Part shown: piece after piece, positions 1 to 10,648 of the stretch
How the letters are laid out: every line of letters begins with the position of its first letter
How positions within the stretch are numbered: the stretch's first letter is position 1
Assembly: GCF_018500155.2 (NCBI RefSeq)
Contig: NZ_JAHBAK020000009.1
Location: 1-57,138 of the forward strand
Source of the DNA: Polynucleobacter sp.
GTDB lineage: Bacteria > Pseudomonadota > Gammaproteobacteria > Burkholderiales > Burkholderiaceae
Direction of reading: 5' to 3'
DNA length: 57,138 bases
Program-made: the position numbers and the translations under genes
The notes under the pieces: model-generated
Told to the model about the DNA's origin: nothing
What the model saw: only the letters and a program-made list of their open reading frames with translations
The model's database searches: none

Positions 1-184
1 CAGCTACTGGAGCGGCAGAAATTGCTGGTGCTGGCGCAGGGCTTGCATACACAACTTGTCCTGTAGCGCTAGGAGTGCTCGCATTGACAATGCGTACTCG
101 ATCTTCGCCTTCATTAACCTCTAGCTCAGAAATTCCAGATTCGGAAACGAGGTCAATTAAGGTTTTGAGTTTTCTTAGATCCAT
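1..184 (-). CDS. accB: Biotin carboxyl carrier protein of acetyl-CoA carboxylase (N-terminal part, truncated by window start)
   Basis: Reverse-strand translation [36 protein letters not shown]... followed by an Ala/Pro-rich linker; lies directly downstream of aroQ, a common arrangement. Confidence 0.9.
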   Translation of the reverse strand, partial: MDLRKLKTLIDLVSESGISELEVNEGEDRVRIVNASTPSATGQVVYASPAPAPAISAAPVA

Positions 185-214
185 TTGAGTTAGTCCTCTT
201 TTGAAATACTGAAA

Positions 215-664
215 TTATTTTTGTAAACGCGCGATTGCAGCTTGAAGGGCTAGTTCATAGCCAATTGCCCCAAGTCCACAAATCACTCCGGTGGCAATGT
301 CAGACAGATAAGAGTGTTTGCGAAACTCTTCTCTTTGATGAATGTTAGATAGGTGAACTTCTGTAAAAGGAATAGCGACTCCAGCCAAGACATCACGTAG
401 GGCAACACTGGTGTGGGTAAATGCTCCTGGATTAATGATGATGAAATCGACCCCATCTTGTTTGGCTTTTTGAATGCGATCGATGAGTTCACCTTCGTGA
501 TTGCTTTGGTAGGTGCTCAATTCAACGGATTGAGCTTTTGCTAAATCCCCGAGTCTTTGATGAATGTCTTCTAAGGTGGTTTTTCCATAAACCTCAGGTT
601 CACGGGTGCCTAATAAATTGAGGTTAGGGCCCTGAATGACGAGAATTGAAGCTTTTTTAGACAT
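215..664 (-). CDS. aroQ: 3-dehydroquinate dehydratase type II
   Basis: [21 protein letters not shown] and [15 protein letters not shown] motifs. Confidence 0.96.
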   Translation of the reverse strand: MSKKASILVIQGPNLNLLGTREPEVYGKTTLEDIHQRLGDLAKAQSVELSTYQSNHEGELIDRIQKAKQDGVDFIIINPGAFTHTSVALRDVLAGVAIPFTEVHLSNIHQREEFRKHSYLSDIATGVICGLGAIGYELALQAAIARLQK

Positions 665-737
665 AAATCCCTATTTTTAGAGGCAGTTAGGTGTCAATTG
701 ATTAGTTGGGGCTTTTGGCCAGTCTTGCTACTTCATG

Positions 738-759
738 CTTCACCTGCTACAGGTGGAAG
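738..759. other. Small hairpin in the aroQ-accB upstream region
   Basis: cttCACCTG-cta-CAGGTGgaag, 9 paired positions with one bulge. Confidence 0.35.
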
Positions 760-914
760 TATACGCCTACAAGGATTCTAAAAGTCTAAAAATATGCTGA
801 GCTGAGCAAATTTTCACAGCAGTTAGGTGCAAATAATGAATTTTATGGATTTTTTTGCCTAAAATTTCAGCATTTTTTATGTGGGCTCCAGCGATGAAGA
901 TTTTCTAAAAGTAA

Positions 915-1442
915 TTAAATTGCAGAATTTATGGCTTTTTTCAACTCTTCTTCGCTTATCTTTCCTAATTTTGTAAAAACAGATTTACCTTTTGCATTAA
1001 TGATGACGGTATAGGGCAGTGCGCCTTGGGCATTCCCCATCTGCTTTGCAAGTGCGCTACCGTCTAGTCCTCCAATCATGATTGGGTAGGAAACAGGCGT
1101 TTTTTCTAGAAATTGACGTATGTTAGAGGGTGAATCGATACCGATACCAACAATTAAGACATTTTTAGAGGCATATTCCTGTGCGATTTTGTCTAATGTG
1201 GGCATTTCTTCTACGCAAGGAGGGCACCAGGAGGCCCAAAAATTGACTACTAAGACCTTCCCGCGCCAATCATCCGAGTTGGCGGATTTGCCGTCAGGCG
1301 TTTTCCAGGGGTTGGCAAAAAATGCTTTGATGGAGGGATCACTTGCTAGTCCTGTTTGTGAGATCCAGTGAGAAGAAAGGATTCCAGCCACCAGGGCTAG
1401 AACACTAATTCCTCCAATCATCATCCACTGTCTGCGGTTCAT
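915..1442 (-). CDS. TlpA/ResA-like thioredoxin-fold protein
   Basis: N-terminal signal anchor, VNFWASWCPPCVEEMPTL with WCPPC active site. Confidence 0.9.
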   Translation of the reverse strand: MNRRQWMMIGGISVLALVAGILSSHWISQTGLASDPSIKAFFANPWKTPDGKSANSDDWRGKVLVVNFWASWCPPCVEEMPTLDKIAQEYASKNVLIVGIGIDSPSNIRQFLEKTPVSYPIMIGGLDGSALAKQMGNAQGALPYTVIINAKGKSVFTKLGKISEEELKKAINSAI

Positions 1443-1468
1443 TGCTACTCCTTCGCTAAAATTCGCTA

Positions 1469-2866
1469 ATGCACATACATATCTTAGGCATTTGCGGTAC
1501 TTTCATGGGTGGTATTGCCGCAATTGCTCGGCAAGCCGGACATCGGGTTACGGGTTGCGATGCCAATGTGTATCCACCGATGAGTACGCAACTTGAGGCT
1601 CAAGGCATCGATCTCATCGAAGGATTTTCACCGGATCAATTATTGCAGTTTGAGACCATGCCAGATTTATTTGTGATTGGCAACGTGGTTTCTCGTGGCA
1701 ATCCTCTGATGGAGGCGATTCTTAATCAAGGATTGCCGTATATTTCAGGGCCGCAGTGGCTGGGTGAGCAAGTTTTATATCGCCGACATGTTTTGGCCGT
1801 TGCGGGAACTCATGGAAAGACAACCACTTCCGCCATGCTAACTTGGATTTTGGAATTTAATGGTTACAAGCCTGGATATTTGATCGGGGGCGTACCTCTC
1901 AATTTCACGGTGTCAGCGCGCTTAGGTGAGGGCAAATATTTTGTCATCGAAGCAGATGAATACGACACAGCGTTTTTTGATAAGCGCAGTAAGTTTGTGC
2001 ACTACAGACCCCGTACCGCTTTATTGAATAACTTAGAGTTTGATCATGCTGATATCTTTGCGGATCTTGCTGCCATTGAAACGCAATTTCATCATCTAGT
2101 CAGAACCGTTCCCAGTGATGGGTTGTTGGTTGTGAACGGTGAGGAGCCAGCCCTTGAGCGGGTGGTTACTCGCGGCGCTTGGGCGCCAGTGGAACGCTTT
2201 GGGCAAAGTGATACCAATGAATGGTCGCTCGTTTCTCAAGCGAATGATGGATTTATTGTTCGCAAGGCTGGCAAAGAGGCTGCAACAGTGATATGGGCGC
2301 CAGAATCGGGTGTGATGGGTAGACATAATCAACTCAATGCCCTTGCTGCAATCGCCGCAGCTAATCATGTTGGCATTTCACCAGCAGACTCTGCTCGTGC
2401 GCTAGCTGAATTTAAAAATGTTAAACGCCGATTAGAAACTATTGGCGTAGCAAATAATGTCACGGTGTATGACGATTTTGCCCATCATCCAACAGCTATC
2501 GCCACTACAGTGGATGGCTTAAGGCGACGCGTGGGCAACTCACGTATTTTGGCGGTGTTGGAGCCACGCTCTAATACGATGAAGCTTGGTGTGATGAAAG
2601 CGCAATTGCCTGATAGCCTTCAGCAAGCGGATAAGGTGTTTGCTTATGGAGCCAATAGCGGAAAAGAATCTTTAGGCTGGGATTTGGCAGAAGTTTTAGC
2701 GCCCTTAAATGCGCAAGAGGCGGGAAGGGCATATGCCTTTGATGATCTACAGAAATTAGTTGACGCAGTTGTTGCGCAAGCTCAACCTGGTGACCATATT
2801 TTGGTGATGAGTAATGGTGGTTTTGGTGGAGTGCATCAAAAAATACTCAATGCTATTTCTGCGTGA
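1469..2866 (+). CDS. mpl: UDP-N-acetylmuramate:L-alanyl-gamma-D-glutamyl-meso-diaminopimelate ligase
   Basis: MHIHILGICGTFMGGIAAIARQAGHRVTGCD, AGTHGKTTTSAMLTWILE, Mur ligase architecture. Confidence 0.95.
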   Translation: MHIHILGICGTFMGGIAAIARQAGHRVTGCDANVYPPMSTQLEAQGIDLIEGFSPDQLLQFETMPDLFVIGNVVSRGNPLMEAILNQGLPYISGPQWLGEQVLYRRHVLAVAGTHGKTTTSAMLTWILEFNGYKPGYLIGGVPLNFTVSARLGEGKYFVIEADEYDTAFFDKRSKFVHYRPRTALLNNLEFDHADIFADLAAIETQFHHLVRTVPSDGLLVVNGEEPALERVVTRGAWAPVERFGQSDTNEWSLVSQANDGFIVRKAGKEAATVIWAPESGVMGRHNQLNALAAIAAANHVGISPADSARALAEFKNVKRRLETIGVANNVTVYDDFAHHPTAIATTVDGLRRRVGNSRILAVLEPRSNTMKLGVMKAQLPDSLQQADKVFAYGANSGKESLGWDLAEVLAPLNAQEAGRAYAFDDLQKLVDAVVAQAQPGDHILVMSNGGFGGVHQKILNAISA

Positions 2867-2917
2867 GCGCCTGATAACGCGCTACAGCTAATGAACAATC
2901 AATATTGAAAGCGAATT

Positions 2918-3652
2918 ATGAGCCATCGTTTAAAAGATAAAGTCGCCATTGTTACCGGAGCCGCAAAAGGCATCGGCTTTGCAACGGCACAACGTTTTGC
3001 ACAAGAGGGCGCAAAAGTTATTGTTGCAGACATCAATTTAGAGGCAGTCAAGGGTGCTGCCGCACAGATCCCCAATGCACAAGGCTATGCCATGGATGTA
3101 ACTGATCGCGCAAGTATTCAGGCTGTGATTGATCAAGTGATGCAAACCTATGGACGTATCGATATTTTGATTAATAACGCAGGAATCACACAGGATGCGC
3201 GTTTGATCAAGATGACTGAGGCTCAGTTTGATACTGTGATTGATGTCAATCTCAAGGGTGTTTTTAATTGCACACAATTAGTAGTGCCACACATGCTTGA
3301 AGCAGGCTCTGGTGCAATTGTGAATGCCTCGAGCGTAGTTGGCTTGTATGGCAACTTTGGACAAACAAATTATTCCGCTACGAAATTTGGGGTGATTGGA
3401 TTTACAAAAACCTGGGCACGAGAATTAGGTCCAAAGGGTATCCGAGTCAATGCGGTTTGTCCTGGATTTATCGCCACTGAAATGGTCAAGGCGATGCCAG
3501 AAAATATATTGCAAGATATTGAAAGACGAAGCTGGTTAGGGCGCCTTGGCACACCAGAAGAAATGGCTAATGTGTATTTATTTTTGGCAAGTGCAGAGGC
3601 GAGTTACGTCAATGGAGTTGCATTAGAGGCTAGCGGCGGAATCTCCCTCTAA
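2918..3652 (+). CDS. SDR-family 3-oxoacyl-ACP reductase (FabG-like)
   Basis: [35 protein letters not shown] motifs. Confidence 0.9.
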   Translation: MSHRLKDKVAIVTGAAKGIGFATAQRFAQEGAKVIVADINLEAVKGAAAQIPNAQGYAMDVTDRASIQAVIDQVMQTYGRIDILINNAGITQDARLIKMTEAQFDTVIDVNLKGVFNCTQLVVPHMLEAGSGAIVNASSVVGLYGNFGQTNYSATKFGVIGFTKTWARELGPKGIRVNAVCPGFIATEMVKAMPENILQDIERRSWLGRLGTPEEMANVYLFLASAEASYVNGVALEASGGISL

Positions 3653-3654
3653 GT

Positions 3655-5655
3655 ATGAATCTAGTTTATGAAGAAGGCGGCGATATCAAAATCGCTACCG
3701 TGCAGTCAGGAGTAGGTTCTGGCGATGCTGAATCTTGGCAAGCAACGAGCTTGTCAGGTAAAAAAATCAAATTGAAGGCCAAAGAGGTTTGGCTGCGTTT
3801 TGAAAAACCCGAAGCCCAGTTAGTAATGAATGAGGCTCAGGTTTTATCTAAAGAAATTGATTTGCAATTATTGTGGGATTGCGCCCCTACGGAAGAGTTT
3901 GGGTTTATTGATGTTTCCCAAGAATATTTTGGTTCTCAAGCAACGGTTGCTCAACAAGTGGCGTTGGCAATTGCATTGCAGGGTGCGCCGGTATATTTTC
4001 GGCGCAAAGGTCGTGGTCGTTTTCAAAGAGCGCCCGAAGAGCAATTACAAGCAGGTTTAGCTGCTATTGAACGTAAGCAAAAAGAATTAGAGCTGCAATC
4101 AGTTTGGCAACAAGAGTTTGTCGCTGGAAAATTTCCCGAAAAGCTTAGGCCTCTAGCGAATCAATTGCTCTTCTCGCCCGATAAAAATTCCTCCGCATAT
4201 AAAGCATTGACAGCAGCTTGTGCAGAAACTGGCGAGTCTGCTGCGCAATTAATGATCCGTTGTGAGGCGCTCGACTCTCCTTTGGCTTATCACCAAGGAA
4301 TGTTTTTAAAAAGCCATTTCCCAAATGGCGCCCATCATGACAAGAGTATTTCTATAGATCAGTCCGCCTACGATGAGGCTATTGCGCATCTTCCTGTGGC
4401 GCAAGTACAGGCATTCTCAATTGATGATGCAGGAACAACAGAGATTGATGATGCGCTTTCTGTAACAGAGCTGCTAGATGGCGGCCATAGAGTAGGCATT
4501 CATATTGCTGCGCCTGGATTGGTCATCATGAAGGATGATCCATTAGATCAAGTGGCGCGTAAGCGGATGTCTACCGTGTATTTTCCAGGCGACAAAATGA
4601 CTATGTTGCCTCAGTCCGTCATTGGGCAATTTTCATTAGATGAAGGGGCGCCTCGACCAGCACTGTCAATCTATGTCGATATTGATGAAGTGGGGCGTCC
4701 TAAACCTGAGACCTTGCAGATGCAAGCGGAAATGGTGCCTATTTCAGCTAACTTAAGACTTGAGGATATTGAGCATCTGGTGAGCGAGGATAGCCTTGGT
4801 GATGAGAGCGCAACCTATCCTTTCAGAAAAGAGCTATCAATTTTGTGGCGCGCTGCAAAAATCTTACATGCCGATCGCCAAGAAAAACGTGTCGCTAATG
4901 GTTTGCGCGCTGAGCAATTGGGTGTTTCTGATCCTAATACTCTGGCGAGAGATTTTTATTTTCAAATAAAACCAGAGGGTGATACAGAGCGAGTAGAAAT
5001 CGTGCCGCGTCAACGAGGGTCGATTCTCGATACCATCGTGGCGGAATGGATGATTTTCTGTAACCGTGCGTCGGGCCAATTGCTGGCAGAGCATGGCTTG
5101 CCAGGTTTATTTAGAACTCAAAAAGGTTGGGGGCCATTGCGCACGCGTATGCAGACTACTCCAGGCCCTCATGAGGGTTTGGGTTTGGACTATTACGCTT
5201 GGTGTACTTCCCCTTTGCGTCGCTATTCAGATTTAGTGAACCAATGGCAGTTGATTGCATTGGCAAAGCATGGGGTAACAGCAAAAATGGTGGCGCCATT
5301 TCCACCACGTGACGCTACTTTGATGGGTATTGCGGCTGACTTTGAGTCCTGTTACCAAGCTTATGGTGAATTTCAGGATCGCCTTGAAAAGTATTGGTGC
5401 TTGCGCTGGATTAATCAAGATGGCGACGCAAAGAAAGTATTTGTGCGCCACTTGAAGGAGGGAATGTCTAGGGTTGAGCAGGTGCCACTACATTTGCCTA
5501 TTCCTGAGTTAGCACAACACCCACGTATGACCCGCGCAGAAGTTGTTGTATCTGATGTTGATTTATTGCAATTGAGTGCGGCGGTAAGAGTGATAGAAAT
5601 AGAGGCGCCTGAAGCATTGCCAGGAAATATTGAAGAAGATGCAGGCTCAGACTAG
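3655..5655 (+). CDS. RNB-domain exoribonuclease (RNase II-like)
   Basis: FSIDDAGTTEIDDALSV catalytic region and YYAWCTSPLRRYSDLVNQ motif. Confidence 0.92.
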   Translation: MNLVYEEGGDIKIATVQSGVGSGDAESWQATSLSGKKIKLKAKEVWLRFEKPEAQLVMNEAQVLSKEIDLQLLWDCAPTEEFGFIDVSQEYFGSQATVAQQVALAIALQGAPVYFRRKGRGRFQRAPEEQLQAGLAAIERKQKELELQSVWQQEFVAGKFPEKLRPLANQLLFSPDKNSSAYKALTAACAETGESAAQLMIRCEALDSPLAYHQGMFLKSHFPNGAHHDKSISIDQSAYDEAIAHLPVAQVQAFSIDDAGTTEIDDALSVTELLDGGHRVGIHIAAPGLVIMKDDPLDQVARKRMSTVYFPGDKMTMLPQSVIGQFSLDEGAPRPALSIYVDIDEVGRPKPETLQMQAEMVPISANLRLEDIEHLVSEDSLGDESATYPFRKELSILWRAAKILHADRQEKRVANGLRAEQLGVSDPNTLARDFYFQIKPEGDTERVEIVPRQRGSILDTIVAEWMIFCNRASGQLLAEHGLPGLFRTQKGWGPLRTRMQTTPGPHEGLGLDYYAWCTSPLRRYSDLVNQWQLIALAKHGVTAKMVAPFPPRDATLMGIAADFESCYQAYGEFQDRLEKYWCLRWINQDGDAKKVFVRHLKEGMSRVEQVPLHLPIPELAQHPRMTRAEVVVSDVDLLQLSAAVRVIEIEAPEALPGNIEEDAGSD

Positions 5656-6526
5656 GATTATCAAAATGCCTGGCTTTGAAAAGCCCAGTCGATTGTTGGG
5701 CTTTTTACAGAAAGCATGGCATCGCTATCCGTTTCGTTTGGCGCTCTGTGTATCGCTGATCATTCACATGCTCTTTTTATCCATTCGTTGGGGGGCGGGA
5801 GAGATCGAAAAACGTCGCTTAAATACCCCCTTGAGCGTGGTATTGGTAAATGCCAGCAATAAGACCCCTCCTAAGCAGGCCAATAAGCTAGCGCAAGCAG
5901 ATTTACAAGGTGGCGGCTCATCAGCTACACAAGATGCAACTGCATTGCATCGCGCAAGGTTAGGTGCGCAAGCACGACTTGAAATTTTAGAGAAACAACA
6001 AAAGCAAATGCTGGCAAAGTTAGATGAGCAGCGTGCTAAATCAGGTGGCAAAAAAAGTGGCGATGAGCAAAAAATGTTGTCACAACTAAACTCTCTAGAA
6101 GCAGAATTAGCAAAACGTTTGCAAACAGATGGTCGTGAACCGCGTCGCAAAGTACTAACGGGTGCAAATACAAAGGCCGTTACTTTTGCCCATTATTTTG
6201 ATTCCATGCGACAAAAAATCGAAGCATATGGAAGTGCTTTTTTCCCTCGTGCCAATGGTCGGCCTCTTTACGGCAGTCTTGTTATTGTGGTGAGCGTTGA
6301 TTCGCAAGGAAGGATTACCCCCAATGCTCAAGGTAAAGATGGGGTGTCTATTGGACGAAGCTCTGGCAACCCCGAGCTAGATCGTCAAGCTCTTGCTATT
6401 GTGCGTGCATCTGCTCCATTTGGCCCTTTCCCACCTGAAATGCGTAATCAGATTGATGTGCTTGATTGGATTTCTACCTTTGATTTCACTCGAGAGGGTA
6501 GCGATCATTTAGAGCTTAAGCATTAA
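5630..6526 (+). CDS. TonB C-terminal domain family protein; real start may be 5639 or 5666
   Basis: N-terminal TM segment, coiled-coil middle, C-terminal GSLVIVVSVDSQGRI...PELDRQALAIVRASAPFGPFP. Confidence 0.85.
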   Translation: MKKMQAQTRIIKMPGFEKPSRLLGFLQKAWHRYPFRLALCVSLIIHMLFLSIRWGAGEIEKRRLNTPLSVVLVNASNKTPPKQANKLAQADLQGGGSSATQDATALHRARLGAQARLEILEKQQKQMLAKLDEQRAKSGGKKSGDEQKMLSQLNSLEAELAKRLQTDGREPRRKVLTGANTKAVTFAHYFDSMRQKIEAYGSAFFPRANGRPLYGSLVIVVSVDSQGRITPNAQGKDGVSIGRSSGNPELDRQALAIVRASAPFGPFPPEMRNQIDVLDWISTFDFTREGSDHLELKH

Positions 6527-6563
6527 TGAGTATTTTTGAAAATTCGCTTATTCTGTAGTCATC

Positions 6564-7469
6564 ATGAGTTCACATACTTCCAATGAGATCCATACAGACC
6601 CCAAGTGTTTTACGGGTCTAGATGTCTACGCGGTAGCAGGCAACCCCATTTCTCACAGTAAGTCACCACTCATTCACCATGAGTATGCAAAACAAGCAAA
6701 TCAAGCGATGCACTATGGTCGTTTGCAACCAGAATTAGATGGTTTTGCCGATGCAGCCAAGCATTTTTTTGCCTCAGGCGGTAAGGGTATGAATGTTACG
6801 GTGCCTTTCAAATTGGATGCACAAGCATTTGCCGATCAATTAACCATGCGAGCGCAATTAGCAGGTGCGGTGAATACGCTCTGGATCCAGGATGGAAAAA
6901 TTTATGGCGACAACACGGATGGTGCTGGTTTAGTGCGTGATCTACTAGCGCAAGGCATAGCTCTTCACATGGCTCGCATTTTGCTGATTGGTGCAGGTGG
7001 CGCTGCTCGTGGCGTTATTGGACCCTTGCTTGAGCAATCACCAAAATGTTTGGTTATTGCCAATCGCTCGCCTGAAAAAGCAAATGAGTTAGTGCAAATT
7101 TTTGCCGGTTTGGCTTCTAGCAAAGAGGTTGCTCTAGAGTCACGCTCTTTGTTGGATCTGGAGAGCCCAGAAAAAACGCCTTACCCATTTGATTTGGTAA
7201 TCAACGCGACTGCAGCTGGTCTATCGGATCAATCACCTCTGAGTCCTGCTGCATTGATCAATATTTTTACACCAAGTTCTTTTGCATATGACATGGTCTA
7301 TGGCAAAACAACCGCCTTTATGCAGCAAGCCCTGCAGCGTGGTGCTCGTATCAGTGATGGCCTTGGTATGTTGGTTGAACAAGCAGCAGATGCATTCTTA
7401 CTCTGGCGTGGTGCCGAGCTTGCTCAATTCATTCGGCCGCGTGCCGTACTTGCTCAGTTGCGTAGCTAG
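6564..7469 (+). CDS. aroE: Shikimate dehydrogenase
   Basis: YAVAGNPISHSKSPLIHHEYA, NVTVPFK, GAGGAARGV motifs. Confidence 0.96.
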   Translation: MSSHTSNEIHTDPKCFTGLDVYAVAGNPISHSKSPLIHHEYAKQANQAMHYGRLQPELDGFADAAKHFFASGGKGMNVTVPFKLDAQAFADQLTMRAQLAGAVNTLWIQDGKIYGDNTDGAGLVRDLLAQGIALHMARILLIGAGGAARGVIGPLLEQSPKCLVIANRSPEKANELVQIFAGLASSKEVALESRSLLDLESPEKTPYPFDLVINATAAGLSDQSPLSPAALINIFTPSSFAYDMVYGKTTAFMQQALQRGARISDGLGMLVEQAADAFLLWRGAELAQFIRPRAVLAQLRS

Positions 7470-7494
7470 TATTTGCTTCCATTTTTAACGACTT

Positions 7495-8250
7495 ATGCGT
7501 TGGATTCTTTACCTAGTCAAGTGTGTATTGGCAGGTTTTGTTTTCATGCAGCTGTATTTTGCATTACAAATTGGGTTATGGGTTAGCGTGGATCCAAGCA
7601 GCACCGCTTTTCAGCGGGCCGAACGTTGGCGTTTATGTAGTTGGCATTGGACGTGTTCTGTGCAATCAAAATGGACGCCTTATGACAAGATTTCAAACAA
7701 TCTCAAACGTGCAGTTTTGGTCAGTGAGGACGATATTTTTTTCCAACACAAAGGTGTTCGTGTTGAAGATATGCAAAAAGCGTGGGAAAGAAATCAGCAG
7801 CATCAACAAAATAGCAGCCCTGGCAAAAAAGGTAAGCCAGCTTTGCGAGGCGGCTCGACTATTACGCAGCAATTAGCAAAAAACCTATTTTTGTCGTCTG
7901 AGCAAAACTATTTTCGCAAAGCCCAAGAGCTTGTCATTACAGGACTTTTGGAGCTATTGCTGACTAAACAGAGACTCTTTGAAATTTATCTTAATTCGGT
8001 GGAGTGGGGCGAAGGTATCTTTGGAATTGGAGCTGCTTCTGCGCGCTATTACTCAACTACGCCAGCCAACTTAGATCGAGAGCAGGCAGCTGCTTTAGCT
8101 TCAGCATTGCCAGCACCAAAATGCTTTGATAAAGCGCAATATTGTTACAGGGGAAGTATTCATTACGGCGCTCGCCAAGAATTCATCCTGGAAAATATGG
8201 ATCGTGTGGCCTTAGCGCCGATTGCGACACCTGCAAAGAAAGCAAAGTAA
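7495..8250 (+). CDS. mtgA: Monofunctional peptidoglycan transglycosylase
   Basis: GT51 motifs VSEDDIFFQHKGV, RGGSTITQQLAKNLFLS, EIYLNSVEWGEGIFGIGAA. Confidence 0.94.
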   Translation: MRWILYLVKCVLAGFVFMQLYFALQIGLWVSVDPSSTAFQRAERWRLCSWHWTCSVQSKWTPYDKISNNLKRAVLVSEDDIFFQHKGVRVEDMQKAWERNQQHQQNSSPGKKGKPALRGGSTITQQLAKNLFLSSEQNYFRKAQELVITGLLELLLTKQRLFEIYLNSVEWGEGIFGIGAASARYYSTTPANLDREQAAALASALPAPKCFDKAQYCYRGSIHYGARQEFILENMDRVALAPIATPAKKAK

Positions 8251-8253
8251 AAA

Positions 8254-8271
8254 TTAAATCGCCCGATTTAA
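8254..8271 (-). terminator. Possible weak terminator of pyrF (contains its stop codon)
   Basis: Perfect 8-bp inverted repeat ttaaatcg-cc-cgatttaa, followed on the minus strand by TTTTT; AT-rich with a 2-nt loop, so weak. Confidence 0.35.
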
Positions 8272-9093
8272 TGCGTCACGGGTAGTTTGAGCAACTTTTC
8301 TTGCTGCTTGTGCAAAATCATTTCCGGAGCTTGCATACAAAATTGCGCGCGAGGAGTTAATGATCATGCCAGTTCCCGGTTTGCCAGGAACGCTGCCAGC
8401 TTTTACGGTCGCCTCAATATCTCCGCCTTGCGCTCCAATACCCGGAATCAATAAAGGCATATCGCCTACGACGGCACGGACCTTACTAATCTCTTCCGGA
8501 AAAGTTGCGCCAACCACAAGGCCGATTTGTCCTGAGCCATTCCATTGGGTTGCAGCCAGCTTGGCTAAATGCAAATACAAGGGCTCCCCTTGTGGAGAAA
8601 TATTTAAAAACTGTAAATCTGAGCCCCCAGGATTTGAGGTGCGACATAGGACAATGACACCTTTGCCTTGATGTTTTAAGTAGGGTTCGATTGTGTCAAA
8701 GCCCATATATGGATTCACGGTAACTGCATCAGCACCATAGCGCTCGAAGGCCTCAAGGGCATAGTGATCAGCGGTACTACCAATATCCCCACGTTTGGAG
8801 TCCAGAATAACGGGGATGTGTGGGTATTGATCTTTGAGATGTCTAATGAGTTTTTCGAGCTGAGCTTCAGCTCTTTGTGACGCAAAATAAGCAAACTGTG
8901 GTTTAAATGCACATACTACATCCGCTGTAGCGTCTGCAATTTCTCTGCAAAACTCAAAGATGCCCTCGGGCTTGCCTTGTAAGCTTTCAGGCAAGCGCAA
9001 AGGATCAGGGTCAAAACCAACGCACAGCATGCTGCCTTGGGAAGCCCATGCAGACTGGAGTTGCTGGTTAAAGGTATTTGAGTGAGAGTTCAT
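8254..9093 (-). CDS. pyrF: Orotidine-5'-phosphate decarboxylase
   Basis: [39 protein letters not shown] motifs. Confidence 0.96.
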   Translation of the reverse strand: MNSHSNTFNQQLQSAWASQGSMLCVGFDPDPLRLPESLQGKPEGIFEFCREIADATADVVCAFKPQFAYFASQRAEAQLEKLIRHLKDQYPHIPVILDSKRGDIGSTADHYALEAFERYGADAVTVNPYMGFDTIEPYLKHQGKGVIVLCRTSNPGGSDLQFLNISPQGEPLYLHLAKLAATQWNGSGQIGLVVGATFPEEISKVRAVVGDMPLLIPGIGAQGGDIEATVKAGSVPGKPGTGMIINSSRAILYASSGNDFAQAARKVAQTTRDALNRAI

Positions 9094-9166
9094 TAAATTT
9101 GGCTTATTTTAGTGATTTTGTCACGGTCTATAGGATAAACTAGCGCACATTCCTTAGGAGTTCACC

Positions 9167-10132
9167 ATGATCAACTTGTTCGTCCTGCAAAATGGCCGCC
9201 TCTCTCAAGAGCAAGTGGAAGATCGCAATGAATTATTGCAATACGCTAATCCTATCTGGATTGACGTCGTTGATCCAGAGGAAGAAGAGCTCATTTGGAT
9301 TAAAGAAGCTTTTGGTGTGCTTTTGCCCGAGTTAGATGATTTGGGGGACTTGGAAGCTTCTGCTCGCTATTTTGAAGCGGATGATGGGCACCTTCATATT
9401 CGGACAGATTTTCTTTTGGATGAAGAGGAAACCTCTCGTAACGTACGTGTTGCGTTTGTGCTCACCAAGCAAGTTTTATTTTCAATTCATGATGAAGATT
9501 TACCAGTTTTCCGCTTGGTAAGGTTGCGGGCGCGTTTACGTCCAGGCTCAGTCAGTAATGCAAAAGATGTTTTGCTGGATTTGTACTCCACAGATGCTGA
9601 GTATTCAGCAGATGCTTTAGAGGAGGTTTATGAGAATCTTGAGCAAGCGGGTAAACGGGTTTTGCAAGACGATATTAATGATGCCGATGCAGAACAAGTT
9701 CTTGAAACAATCGCCAAGGAAGAAGATACCAATGGACGTATTCGTCGCAATGTGATGGATACCCGCAGAGCCTTATCTTTTCTGATGCGTAGCAAGTTGT
9801 TGTCTGACGAACAACAAGAAGAAGCACGTCAAATCTTGCGAGATATTGACTCACTTGAAAACCATACTGCCTTTTTGTTTGACAAGATTAACTTCTTAAT
9901 GGATGCAACGGTTGGTTTCATTAATTTGAACCAATCCAAAATCATCAAGATCTTCTCGGTGGTGTCAGTGGCTTTAATGCCACCGACTTTGCTCGCCAGT
10001 ATTTGGGGTATGAACTACAAACATATGCCTGAACTAGATGCTACGTGGGGTTATCCAATGGCGATTGCAGCCATGCTTGTCTCTGCCATCATTCCTTTGT
10101 TTTACTTCTATCACAAGGGATGGATGAAGTAA
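9167..10132 (+). CDS. corA: CorA family magnesium/cobalt transporter
   Basis: C-terminal GMNYKHMPELDATWGYPMAI (GMN motif) and two TM helices. Confidence 0.95.
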   Translation: MINLFVLQNGRLSQEQVEDRNELLQYANPIWIDVVDPEEEELIWIKEAFGVLLPELDDLGDLEASARYFEADDGHLHIRTDFLLDEEETSRNVRVAFVLTKQVLFSIHDEDLPVFRLVRLRARLRPGSVSNAKDVLLDLYSTDAEYSADALEEVYENLEQAGKRVLQDDINDADAEQVLETIAKEEDTNGRIRRNVMDTRRALSFLMRSKLLSDEQQEEARQILRDIDSLENHTAFLFDKINFLMDATVGFINLNQSKIIKIFSVVSVALMPPTLLASIWGMNYKHMPELDATWGYPMAIAAMLVSAIIPLFYFYHKGWMK

Positions 10133-10141
10133 GGGCAGTTG

Positions 10142-10648
10142 CTAGTCTTCGAGTAATTTAGCTAATTCGTTGAGAACATATAGACAGGATTGTTCGCGAA
10201 TACTTTGGCGATCTCCTGCAAAGTACATAGTTTTGGTTAACACCCGATTTTCTCCAGCATCATTTTGAATGGCCCAACCAAAGCACACTGTACCCACCGG
10301 TTTTTCTTTTGAACCTCCGCTAGGACCAGCAATTCCCGTAATAGAGAGGGCGGCATTGACCCCTGCATTTTGCAAAGCGCCTTGCGCCATTGCCTTGGCG
10401 ACCTGTTCGCTCACCGCGCCATAGGCATCTAAGACGTCTGCGCCTACGCCTAGGCATTCCTCTTTGGCTTGATTGCTATAGGTGATATACCCTCGCTCAA
10501 ACCACTCGCTTGAACCAGACAATTGGGTGAGGTTGGCACAGACAAGCCCCCCAGTACAGGATTCGGCGGCCGCCATTTTCCAATTTTTTGCTAGCAAGAT
10601 TTCAGCTAACGTTTTTACAGTGTCTATTAAATGCATATTCAGATCCAT
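10142..10648 (-). CDS. pncC: CinA C-terminal domain nicotinamide-nucleotide amidohydrolase
   Basis: KMAAAESCTGGLVCANLTQLSGSSEWFERGYITYSN, GIAGPSGGSKEKPVGTV. Confidence 0.94.
   Translation of the reverse strand: MDLNMHLIDTVKTLAEILLAKNWKMAAAESCTGGLVCANLTQLSGSSEWFERGYITYSNQAKEECLGVGADVLDAYGAVSEQVAKAMAQGALQNAGVNAALSITGIAGPSGGSKEKPVGTVCFGWAIQNDAGENRVLTKTMYFAGDRQSIREQSCLYVLNELAKLLED

Noticed and set aside
5764-6150. 128-aa minus-strand ORF inside the TonB-like gene
   Set aside because: Ser/Cys-rich antisense shadow ORF fully inside a well-supported coding gene
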